The position numbers and the translations under genes were made by a program. This document shows, piece by piece, positions 1 through 5,055 of a stretch of DNA of 11,478 bases. How positions within the stretch are numbered: the first letter of the stretch is position 1; the number at the start of each line of letters is the position of its first letter. The notes under the pieces are model-generated. The model had not been told where the DNA came from. It worked only from the letters and a program-made list of their open reading frames with translations, and searched no databases. Location: contig JAHEOA010000168.1 of the NCBI GenBank assembly GCA_018609825.1, positions 1-11,478 on the forward strand, in the 5' to 3' direction. Source of the stretch: Candidatus Bipolaricaulota bacterium. Lineage in GTDB: Bacteria > Bipolaricaulota > Bipolaricaulia > RBG-16-55-9.

Positions 1-1
1 G

Positions 2-91
2 ACCAAAGAAGAGCAACAGAAGGGCAGTAAGAAATCCCAATGCGCAATCAACTGGGCCAGGACTGGAGAGCTCTGGGTGTGTCCAACCTGA
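2..91 (+). CDS. Possible C-terminal tail of a gene entering from the left
   Basis: The frame beginning at base 2 is open from the window edge to a TGA at 89-91 and would encode about 29 residues rich in Lys, Gln and Ser. Its stop overlaps an ATG at 91-93 as TGATG, the same junction used between the genes meeting at 4865-4869. The alternative is that the upstream gene ends at the TAA at 28-30 in the frame starting at base 1, leaving nine bases before the ATG at 40. Too little sequence is present to decide between them or to suggest a function. Confidence 0.25.
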   Translation, partial: TKEEQQKGSKKSQCAINWARTGELWVCPT

Positions 92-369
92 TGCCGGTTC
101 AGGAGATGGGGGTTTTGCCTGGTGCTGATATTAAGGCTGTCATAGACGAAGCTGTGAACAATGTTCCCGAGGGCGTAAAATGGCGGTTCTGCTTTAACGG
201 TATCTCCTTAGAATGCACGTCAAGCTCTACTTTCGATGCAGTTTATGCCGAGTATCAGGCTAAGCGAGGCATACAAGTAGACCGGGAGGAGGGATCAAAA
301 GCGTATGCCGATGCCCAGGCTGAGTATACCTCAGATCCAGACTTTCGACTGGAAGGGGGAGGCAGGTGA
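40..369 (+). CDS. Hypothetical protein, 109 aa
   Basis: A small acidic soluble protein of unknown function. I recognise no family, signal peptide or membrane segment. The C-terminal half is charged and alanine/tyrosine-rich, and the protein ends in a short glycine tail. The ATG at 40 follows an in-frame TAA at 28-30, so it is the first possible start. Its only Shine-Dalgarno candidate (AGAAGGG, 18-24) is about 15 bases away, which is far. The in-frame ATG at 91, inside a TGATG junction with another open frame, would give 92 residues and is a real alternative. The 3' end overlaps the next gene by 65 bases, a longer overlap than at the other junctions here. Composition is less GC-rich than the downstream head genes. 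Confidence 0.6.
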   Translation: MRNQLGQDWRALGVSNLMPVQEMGVLPGADIKAVIDEAVNNVPEGVKWRFCFNGISLECTSSSTFDAVYAEYQAKRGIQVDREEGSKAYADAQAEYTSDPDFRLEGGGR

Positions 370-886
370 TCCGTTCGAGCGGCTCGTTTTACACAAGCAC
401 GTCACCCCCTATTACGATCAGTGGGTTCCCTCGGATCGGTTCTGGAACTGCTCTGACTGCGAGACCGAACACGCCCAATATGCACTTGTTGACGAACCAG
501 ATTTGCGGCAAACGCCGTTGCCCGATTCGTGGTTTGAGCCGATCAAGACCGAGGAGATGAGGTACGGCGAACCGAGCACGGTCTACCGTTGTTCCAAGTG
601 CTTTGCCGATATGGGCTTCCCGCGACTTGGGCGATCTCACCCGACGAGTGACCCTGTAGACCAAGAGGTTTACTGGACGGGAGAGGTTCATCTGAGCGAC
701 TTAACGGCGTGGGGCGATCCGCGTGGATCAGTCGATCTGTCTGCTGTATCTGGTGGCCGGGTGGAAGGGCAGGCTCTCGCTACGTCTTGGGAGCAACATC
801 GAGGTCCTCAGGAGTCCAGTGCGGTGATCAGCTTCCGTGCGATGGACGCGATCAAGGTGGTGAAACCTGATGTTGAACCGGCTTAG
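305..886 (+). CDS. Hypothetical protein with split CxxC zinc-ribbon-like motifs, 193 aa
   Basis: Function unknown. Two Cys-x-x-Cys pairs, C49/C52 and C96/C99, are spaced about 44 residues apart, as in a zinc ribbon whose two knuckles are separated by an insertion. The protein is probably cytoplasmic and metal-binding, since there is no signal or membrane segment. The start at 305 is supported by a strong purine-rich ribosome site (GGGAGGAGGG, 284-293) about 11 bases upstream, lying inside the preceding gene. A second ATG at 311 would shorten it by two residues. No other ATG, GTG or TTG start occurs in this frame shortly after the upstream stop, so a long overlap with the preceding gene seems unavoidable. 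It overlaps the next gene by 17 bases. Confidence 0.65.
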   Translation: MPMPRLSIPQIQTFDWKGEAGDPFERLVLHKHVTPYYDQWVPSDRFWNCSDCETEHAQYALVDEPDLRQTPLPDSWFEPIKTEEMRYGEPSTVYRCSKCFADMGFPRLGRSHPTSDPVDQEVYWTGEVHLSDLTAWGDPRGSVDLSAVSGGRVEGQALATSWEQHRGPQESSAVISFRAMDAIKVVKPDVEPA

Positions 887-1475
887 CCGATGGCTGAAGA
901 GACGACATCGCCCGTCCGGGTTGGAGTTGGGCAAGGACATTGACGTTGAGATCCACGACTCCGTCATGCCCATCAGGCAACCATCGCTGGCTTCGCCTGT
1001 CCGTCTGTTCGGCTATCCCGAGCCGGGCCAGTGGCGAACTCGGGTTTGGTTCCGCAAGGGGTTGTTGGCCCGACTCGCCTGGAAGTTGCGTCATCGGCTC
1101 CCCATCCCGAAGCGCTGGTACACGGCTGCGGAGATGCACTACATCTTCCATCCCCAAGCTGATGAGGGGACGATTAAGCGGGCCGTTGATGAAATCCATC
1201 GGGCACCTGATCTTCGTATAGCCATTGCCGCGATCTTCCACAAGAAGCTCATCCCCGAGGCCCTTTACGTCGAGTGGACGGATCACGAGACGGGCCAATC
1301 CTGTGCGCATGGTGAGCAGCCTGAGTCGGCACGCTCTCCATATTTCGTTGTTGATGGCTCGACGCCCGATCTGGATGCTTACAGTTCAGCCCAAGCGAGG
1401 GCTGCGACGGAGGCGTTCTTTAGCGAGGCCAAGCCGGAACGGATATGGACGTTCGATGTGGGGGAGGAATCATGA
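870..1475 (+). CDS. Hypothetical protein with basic N-terminus, 201 aa
   Basis: Unrecognised protein. The first 14 residues are strongly basic (several Arg and Lys with hydrophobics between) and could form an amphipathic helix that binds nucleic acid or a membrane surface. Another basic stretch lies around residues 62-85. The C-terminal third is acidic. No catalytic motif or full transmembrane segment is evident. The ATG at 870 follows AAGGTGG (854-860) at good spacing and lies within the end of the preceding gene. The stop codon overlaps the next start as ATGA at 1472-1475, which implies translational coupling. Other in-frame starts exist downstream, but none has better support. Confidence 0.65.
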   Translation: MLNRLSRWLKRRHRPSGLELGKDIDVEIHDSVMPIRQPSLASPVRLFGYPEPGQWRTRVWFRKGLLARLAWKLRHRLPIPKRWYTAAEMHYIFHPQADEGTIKRAVDEIHRAPDLRIAIAAIFHKKLIPEALYVEWTDHETGQSCAHGEQPESARSPYFVVDGSTPDLDAYSSAQARAATEAFFSEAKPERIWTFDVGEES

Positions 1476-1912
1476 CCCAGGGCTTGGACGTAAAGTCCCT
1501 GCACGATGATGACTTGATAGACGTACTGGGCGAGTTGGGCAAGGCCCACAACGAGGTTGAGCAAGCCTTTCTGCGGGTACAGAAGTTGGCGGACAGCATG
1601 GAGTCGGGCGAAATTCAACTTGCTAGGGATTTACACGGCACTGTTCTGGCGCTGCTTCGCCAAGCCGAAGAATATGGAGAATTGGAGCTAGTGGATCAAG
1701 CCTTCGATCAGTTGCAAGGCGTCCGAGACAACCGCGAACGTCCGGCCATTGAGGCGTTCGAGGCCGAGCAAGCGGAACGGGAACGCGAGCAAGCCTTCCA
1801 GGAGTGGGCGAAGTTGCACGCGGGCGAGAACTGGCGCGAGCGCGAGGATGAACTACGGGCGCGTTGGGCCGAGCTTCAGGATGATCCGTTTGTAGGTGGG
1901 GAGGCGAAATGA
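1472..1912 (+). CDS. Hypothetical acidic coiled-coil protein, 146 aa
   Basis: Predicted helical, highly charged protein of unknown role. Residues from about 12 to the end are rich in Glu, Ala, Arg, Gln and Leu in heptad-like order. The C-terminal third is dense in E/R pairs, consistent with a long helix or coiled coil and possible oligomerisation. I chose the ATG at 1472 because it has a strong site (GGGGAGGA, 1461-1468) and forms a 4-base ATGA overlap with the preceding stop. An in-frame ATG at 1445 would add nine residues, including an unlikely Cys-Gly-Gly-Gly run that is simply the ribosome site read as codons. The gene ends in another ATGA overlap with the next. Confidence 0.7.
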   Translation: MTQGLDVKSLHDDDLIDVLGELGKAHNEVEQAFLRVQKLADSMESGEIQLARDLHGTVLALLRQAEEYGELELVDQAFDQLQGVRDNRERPAIEAFEAEQAEREREQAFQEWAKLHAGENWREREDELRARWAELQDDPFVGGEAK

Positions 1913-2223
1913 CCAAGCAAATTGCCATTCCCTTGCTCGAAGGGGATCGTTGTTATCACTGTGGCTACATTGACGACGCCAAGGAAGCCTCGGTGGGGTG
2001 CCCAAAGTGCGGCAACTTAGGTCAAGTGCCAACATTTCGTGAAGTGCGGATGTCGAAGGACGAGTACGAGCACGGGCGATGGATGCCGGTGACGATGATT
2101 CGCGGGACTTTGGTCTACCGTGATCGCCAGACCGGCGAGTTCGCCGCCGAAGGCCGATCACTGGACGACGAAGAGTACCGTCTACTCCGTCGTCAATATG
2201 GAGAATCTGATGTCCAAACTTGA
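1909..2223 (+). CDS. Small zinc-ribbon protein, 104 aa
   Basis: The N-terminus holds a classic rubredoxin-like zinc ribbon: Cys-Tyr-His-Cys-Gly at residues 15-19 and Cys-Pro-Lys-Cys-Gly at 31-35. The two knuckles are 12 residues apart, so four cysteines can bind one zinc. The rest (about 45-104) is a charged domain with no recognised motif. Such small ribbon proteins in phages are usually unassigned and may bind nucleic acid or other proteins, which is inference here. The start at 1909 forms an ATGA overlap with the preceding gene, whose last codons supply a GGGGAGG ribosome site. It is probably co-transcribed with its upstream neighbours. Confidence 0.75.
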   Translation: MTKQIAIPLLEGDRCYHCGYIDDAKEASVGCPKCGNLGQVPTFREVRMSKDEYEHGRWMPVTMIRGTLVYRDRQTGEFAAEGRSLDDEEYRLLRRQYGESDVQT

Positions 2224-2329
2224 TGACGAGAGTCAAAACCAGAAAGCCTGGCGTATATGTCTATTAAACAACAGAGCTTCTGGAAAGCTGGGACCTGCGA
2301 GTGCGGCCACGTCGTCTGGGCGACGGTGA
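2210..2329 (+). CDS. Possible 39-aa ORF or 5' part of a frame-shifted zinc-ribbon gene
   Basis: An ATG at 2210 lies six bases after GGAG (2200-2203) and overlaps the end of the previous gene by 14 bases, the usual spacing style in this cluster. It opens a frame of 39 codons. The first 15 residues or so look like an ordinary protein start (charged, Gln/Asn/Asp-rich), while the remainder, after about 2257, overlaps the cysteine-rich 70-residue frame and looks like its shadow. It may be a real micro-protein, a translational coupler for the next gene, or the true start of that gene separated from it by a frameshift. Confidence 0.3.
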   Translation: MSKLDDESQNQKAWRICLLNNRASGKLGPASAATSSGRR

Positions 2330-2469
2330 AGTACCTTCGCTGTTTCACAGAGAACGACGTCCGCTGGAAGTGCTCCAACATGATCTGCGAGCACGCCTGG
2401 ATTCCCTGGGAGTCGGGGGACTTAGACGAGCCGCCTTGGCTTGTCGATAGTTCTCCGCCTCAAGCCTGA
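2257..2469 (+). CDS. Small cysteine-rich (zinc-binding-like) protein, 70 aa
   Basis: A 70-residue protein with five cysteines (C14, C16, C29, C39, C44) and two histidines (H18, H46). The first group reads Cys-x-Cys-Gly-His. The pattern fits a small treble-clef or ribbon-type zinc site, but I do not recognise a family. Several tryptophans and a Pro-rich acidic tail follow. The ATG at 2257 has no convincing ribosome site, whereas the ATG at 2210 in a neighbouring frame has a good one, so the true 5' end is uncertain. It is the last gene of the left-hand cluster and is followed by a gap without genes. Confidence 0.6.
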   Translation: MSIKQQSFWKAGTCECGHVVWATVKYLRCFTENDVRWKCSNMICEHAWIPWESGDLDEPPWLVDSSPPQA

Positions 2470-2526
2470 CCCGCCCTTCCCAGGCCCCACACTTCCCTTC
2501 CTCGAAAAACCCGTGTCCTAGCGAGA

Positions 2527-2585
2527 GCGGACGGATGTCGCCATGCTGAACAGTGCGACCAGCGATGTCGGCATCCGTGGACCGC
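2527..2585 (+). repeat. Imperfect inverted repeat in the 2470-2637 intergenic gap
   Basis: No gene is supported in 2470-2637. The first part is pyrimidine-rich (about 2470-2515). The arms ACGGATGTCG (2531-2540) and CGGCATCCGT (2569-2578) pair over ten positions with one G-T wobble. GCGG (2527-2530) can add four pairs with CCGC (2582-2585) across a three-base bulge. The 28-base loop contains a second copy of the left-arm sequence: GATGTCGCCAT at 2534 and GATGTCGGCAT at 2564 differ at one base. This could be an operator or a 5' leader structure for the sigma-like gene starting at 2638. No clear promoter hexamers are visible. Confidence 0.4.
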
Positions 2586-2637
2586 CAAGTCAGTACGAGT
2601 CCGTCCCTCAGAGCGTCCTATCGGTTGGAGGGGTGCT

Positions 2638-3039
2638 TTGCCTGAGCCGAGCCTCGACGCGGACCCGTATGCGGAACTCTATGACCACCTGGAGCGCGTC
2701 GTGGACGTTCTGGCCAAAGAACGCCTCAAGTGGGTTCACCCCGAGCTCGACCGCTACCGCATGGGCGGCGACGACGTGCTGGCCGAGTTGCGTGCCGAGG
2801 GCCTGATGGCGGCGTGGGCCTGGTGGGCCTCGCTCAACGGGGACGCCTGGCACGTCCTGGGCCGCCTGCGTGAGACGCCGCTGTCGGAGCACCACACCGA
2901 CCCCTACCTCAAGTCCCTCTGGGACGCCGTTTTCAAAGCACTGTCGAGCTGGTGTTGGGCCGAGAAACGGGCCAACCAGAACAGCACCGACCCCACCGTC
3001 TTTGAGCGCGCCTTCCACATCTCCATCGACGATGCTTAA
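2638..3039 (+). CDS. Sigma factor region 2-like protein, 133 aa
   Basis: The layout resembles sigma-70 region 2, the part that binds RNA polymerase and the -10 element. An N-terminal helix (about 10-35) is followed by Asp-Asp-Val-Leu (45-48) and Ala-Glu-Gly-Leu-Met-Ala-Ala-Trp (53-60), comparable to the sigma signature of Asp-Leu-x-Gln-Glu-Gly and Ala-Leu-Trp. After a short insertion, Tyr-Leu-Lys-Ser-Leu-Trp-Asp-Ala-Val (89-97) resembles the region 2.2-2.3 helix. There is no region 4 here, but the next gene has one. The start is TTG at 2638, four bases after a strong GGAGGGG (2627-2633). The family match is by eye and weak, so a DNA-binding phage protein of another kind is possible. The coding call is firmer than the function. 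Confidence 0.6.
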   Translation: MPEPSLDADPYAELYDHLERVVDVLAKERLKWVHPELDRYRMGGDDVLAELRAEGLMAAWAWWASLNGDAWHVLGRLRETPLSEHHTDPYLKSLWDAVFKALSSWCWAEKRANQNSTDPTVFERAFHISIDDA

Positions 3040-3162
3040 TGAGACTCCGTATCACTTATCTGTTTAGAGGATCGTCCGCAACCATAGCGGATTATGGCGA
3101 CAGTCCTGTTTGAAACTCGGTCTTACGCATGACGAGGCCCGTGTTTTAGGGAAAGGTGCCGT
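3040..3162 (+). promoter_or_regulatory. Intergenic region with overlapping inverted repeats before the region 4-like gene
   Basis: This 123-base gap holds no gene. TCCGC (3075-3079) pairs with GCGGA (3087-3091), while CCATA (3082-3086), in that loop, pairs with TATGG (3093-3097). The two hairpins interlock and are probably alternatives, because the one-base link between GCGGA and TATGG is too short for a comfortable pseudoknot. A small near-palindrome, ACAGTCCTGT, follows at 3100-3109. These could be operator half-sites or RNA switches. I see no convincing -35/-10 pair. The ribosome site for the next gene is AGGGAAAGG, about six to eight bases before the ATG at 3163. Confidence 0.35.
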
Positions 3163-3492
3163 ATGGCGCATATTGCCGAGGATCACGTACTGCGCGAGTG
3201 CGAGACCTGCGTGCGAGCGCGGCTGTTGGAGTATTTCCGGCGCGTGGGCGATGACGTGGGCGAGTGGGAGCTCCCCTTCGTGCTCATGTGGCGGTCCGGC
3301 ATGGACTTGGGCGTTGGTCTCAAGGGCGAGCGCCTCTCGCAAGAGCGCATTGCTGAACGCTTGGGAAGGAGCCAAATGCACGTTTCGCGCTTGGAGAAGA
3401 TGGGCTGGGAGGCGTTGCAGGAGCGTTACGGCGACGAGCTCGAACAGGTCTTGCAGGAGTACGATCCGCAAGTTGCGGGGTGTTCCGCGTGA
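3163..3492 (+). CDS. Sigma factor region 4-like HTH transcription activator, 109 aa
   Basis: Residues 58-88 form a helix-turn-helix very like sigma-70 region 4.2: Leu-Ser-Gln-Glu-x-Ile-Ala-Glu-Arg-Leu-Gly (58-68), then Ser-Gln-Met-His-Val-Ser-Arg-Leu-Glu (70-78) as recognition helix, then Ala-Leu-Gln-Glu-Arg-Tyr. In sigma factors this segment reads the -35 element. Stand-alone region 4 proteins act as late-gene activators in phages (for example PBSX Xpf) and as half of the Bacillus SigO/RsoA pair. A Cys-Glu-Thr-Cys motif (13-16) lies near the N-terminus without a second pair. The position just before the terminase genes suits a late-operon activator. The stop overlaps the next start as GTGA at 3489-3492. 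Confidence 0.75.
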   Translation: MAHIAEDHVLRECETCVRARLLEYFRRVGDDVGEWELPFVLMWRSGMDLGVGLKGERLSQERIAERLGRSQMHVSRLEKMGWEALQERYGDELEQVLQEYDPQVAGCSA

Positions 3493-3884
3493 GCACGGCG
3501 ACGCGACTCAAGGATCGGGTCCAACGGGCACGGCTGAACGCCCGCCCCAAGCGCGAGCCGCGCAAGCTCTCTTATTATGAAACCTTCGACTTCAACAGTT
3601 CGGAGCCGGTGGACGAGGTGGCGTTTCGCCAAGCGTTCTTCGATGAGTGGTCCCAGGCATGCGAGCAGTATGGGGACGTTTCTCGCGAGAACGCCCTGGT
3701 CTATCAGTTGCTCCATCGCTCCGGCTGGGACGGCCATTGGCCGTCGCTCATTGGGCAAATCCGCGCCCAGTTGGTCCAATTCTGTCACCCGATTCTGACG
3801 CTGCTTTGGCGGCGCCGCGCGCTCTACTGGCTGCAACTCTGGAAGGCGTCCAAGTCGCAAGCACCCCCGTATTGGAAGGTTTAA
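3489..3884 (+). CDS. Hypothetical protein coupled to the region 4-like gene, 131 aa
   Basis: Unrecognised protein. The first 30 residues are strongly basic (many Arg and Lys). The middle is acidic and aromatic (about 35-65), and the C-terminal third is rich in Trp, Leu and Arg and probably helical. It is not long enough in hydrophobic runs for a confident membrane segment, although about 95-110 is quite hydrophobic. I chose GTG at 3489, which makes a 4-base GTGA overlap with the preceding stop and has a GCGGGG stretch upstream. GTG at 3480 would add three residues. Tight coupling suggests it is made together with the putative activator and may bind it. That is inference from position only. 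Confidence 0.65.
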   Translation: MSTATRLKDRVQRARLNARPKREPRKLSYYETFDFNSSEPVDEVAFRQAFFDEWSQACEQYGDVSRENALVYQLLHRSGWDGHWPSLIGQIRAQLVQFCHPILTLLWRRRALYWLQLWKASKSQAPPYWKV

Positions 3885-3895
3885 TCTAGCGCTCT

Positions 3896-4867
3896 ATGGG
3901 AAGTCCCCAAGCCGAAACGACCGAGGAGATCAACGGCGTCTCCGTCGACGAGATCCGCGAGCACTATCTGAGGCCGAATGGCCCCGGCATACGCCAGACG
4001 GCCAAGGACCTTGGCGTGCCGGAGTGGAAGTTGCGGAAGGTCGCCAAGGCCGAAGGCTGGATCGAGCACAAGCAACGCATATCTCCGCCCTTCCCCATCT
4101 GCGAAACCCGCGAGGAAGCGGAGGCCAACAACGGGGTTCCCATGGAGGACATTGCCGCCCGTCTAACGGACCCGGAGTGCGAGGGCGGCGTGTCTCAGGC
4201 GGCCAAGGACTTCCAGGTCTCCCAAAACGAGCTCCAGAAGCTCGACCGGGAGCATGGCTGGAGCAAGCAGCGGGAGGCTGCGCGCCAAGAGATCACCAAA
4301 CAGCGCCAGCGGGAACGCTCGGAGGCCGAATGGACGAAGCTGAACGAAGCTCGCGACAAGGTTGAGGAGGAGTTCGAGCGCGTCGAGTCGGGCATGGAGG
4401 AGTTGGACGAGTCGTTGCAGGGCCTCACCGAAGAGCGCGGTCAGGCGGCCCGCGAGTATTGGCGACAGACGTTCGACACCATCAAAACAAGCGGCAAGTG
4501 GGTCAAGTATCTGGGCGACGATGACATCATCCGCGAAAAGATTGACAAGAGCCCGCCCCACTACGCCGCGATTACGTTCAACATCCTCTCCGACCAGGGC
4601 CTCAAGCGCCTGGAGAAGATGCGCGAGCTGATCGAAGAGATTGCCGACACGCTCGATCCCCCGCAGCCCGTCTTCGAGATCAACGCCGTGGACGCCGACG
4701 AGCAACTGCGCGAGCGCGGTCTCGGGGTGTCGTTGCGCTTCATCGAGTACGAGTCGGACGGGCAAGCGGCATTCGCCCCGACGGAGCGAGAAGTGGACTT
4801 GGGCGGCGAGCGCGTCCGCCTGCCCGGCAAGGTCACTTTGCCCGTTGAAGTGCTGGAGCTGACCTGA
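3896..4867 (+). CDS. Probable terminase small subunit with duplicated HTH, 323 aa
   Basis: Likely recognises phage DNA and hands it to the large terminase. Two homologous HTH-like units are visible, about residues 15-55 and 80-122. Each has a Val-x-x-Glu/Asp-x-Ile start, a Gln-x-Ala-Lys-Asp helix, a turn, and a Glu-x-Gly-Trp end. A long charged coiled coil follows (about 125-190), then a mostly helical segment (about 190-255) and a short C-terminal part with alternating hydrophobics (about 276-322). HTH plus coiled-coil oligomerisation is the usual small-terminase plan, but this protein is longer than most. Support also comes from position, two genes before the large subunit. The ATG at 3896 is the first start after an in-frame TAG at 3887. 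Its ribosome site (GGAAGG, 3874-3879) is distant. A different DNA-binding packaging protein cannot be excluded. Confidence 0.65.
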   Translation: MGSPQAETTEEINGVSVDEIREHYLRPNGPGIRQTAKDLGVPEWKLRKVAKAEGWIEHKQRISPPFPICETREEAEANNGVPMEDIAARLTDPECEGGVSQAAKDFQVSQNELQKLDREHGWSKQREAARQEITKQRQRERSEAEWTKLNEARDKVEEEFERVESGMEELDESLQGLTEERGQAAREYWRQTFDTIKTSGKWVKYLGDDDIIREKIDKSPPHYAAITFNILSDQGLKRLEKMRELIEEIADTLDPPQPVFEINAVDADEQLRERGLGVSLRFIEYESDGQAAFAPTEREVDLGGERVRLPGKVTLPVEVLELT

Positions 4868-5055
4868 TGGTTTTCCAAGGCGATCGAGAGATTCACCCCT
4901 ACGTGCGGACTTGCCCCTTTTGCAAGGGCGAAAAGCTGGTCATGGAGGTTCTCCAGGGCGTGGAACAGCCGGTGCCTTGCCCCAAGTGCGAGGGGACGGG
5001 CCAGATCATGACCACGCCCACACGGGCGATGAGCGAACGGTTCCATGAGCGATGA
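4867..5055 (+). CDS. Mini zinc-ribbon protein, 62 aa
   Basis: A tiny protein dominated by two knuckles, Cys-Pro-Phe-Cys-Lys-Gly (16-21) and Cys-Pro-Lys-Cys-Glu-Gly-Thr-Gly (38-45). These match half of the DnaJ-type Cys-x-x-Cys-x-Gly-x-Gly zinc domain. Residues 22-37 form a probable beta hairpin. There is no J domain, so it is not a DnaJ. It starts in a TGATG junction with the small terminase gene and overlaps the large terminase start by 11 bases, so all three are probably translated together. It may assist terminase assembly or DNA binding, but nothing in the sequence proves this. Confidence 0.7.
   Translation: MVFQGDREIHPYVRTCPFCKGEKLVMEVLQGVEQPVPCPKCEGTGQIMTTPTRAMSERFHER

Noticed and set aside
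2223..2267. A 14-codon open frame starting at the ATG overlapping the stop at 2221-2223
   Set aside because: Too short and without any ribosome site or composition evidence. The starts at 2210 and 2257 are better candidates.
3110..3148. A sigma-70-type promoter (TTGAAA at 3110, T-rich stretch near 3144)
   Set aside because: No acceptable -10 hexamer lies 16-18 bases after the -35-like element. The T-rich stretch is too far away and poorly matched.
3647..3889. An alternative 80-codon plus-strand frame inside the gene at 3489-3884
   Set aside because: It is contained within a better-supported gene that has a GTGA coupling to its neighbour. Composition looks like an out-of-frame reading.
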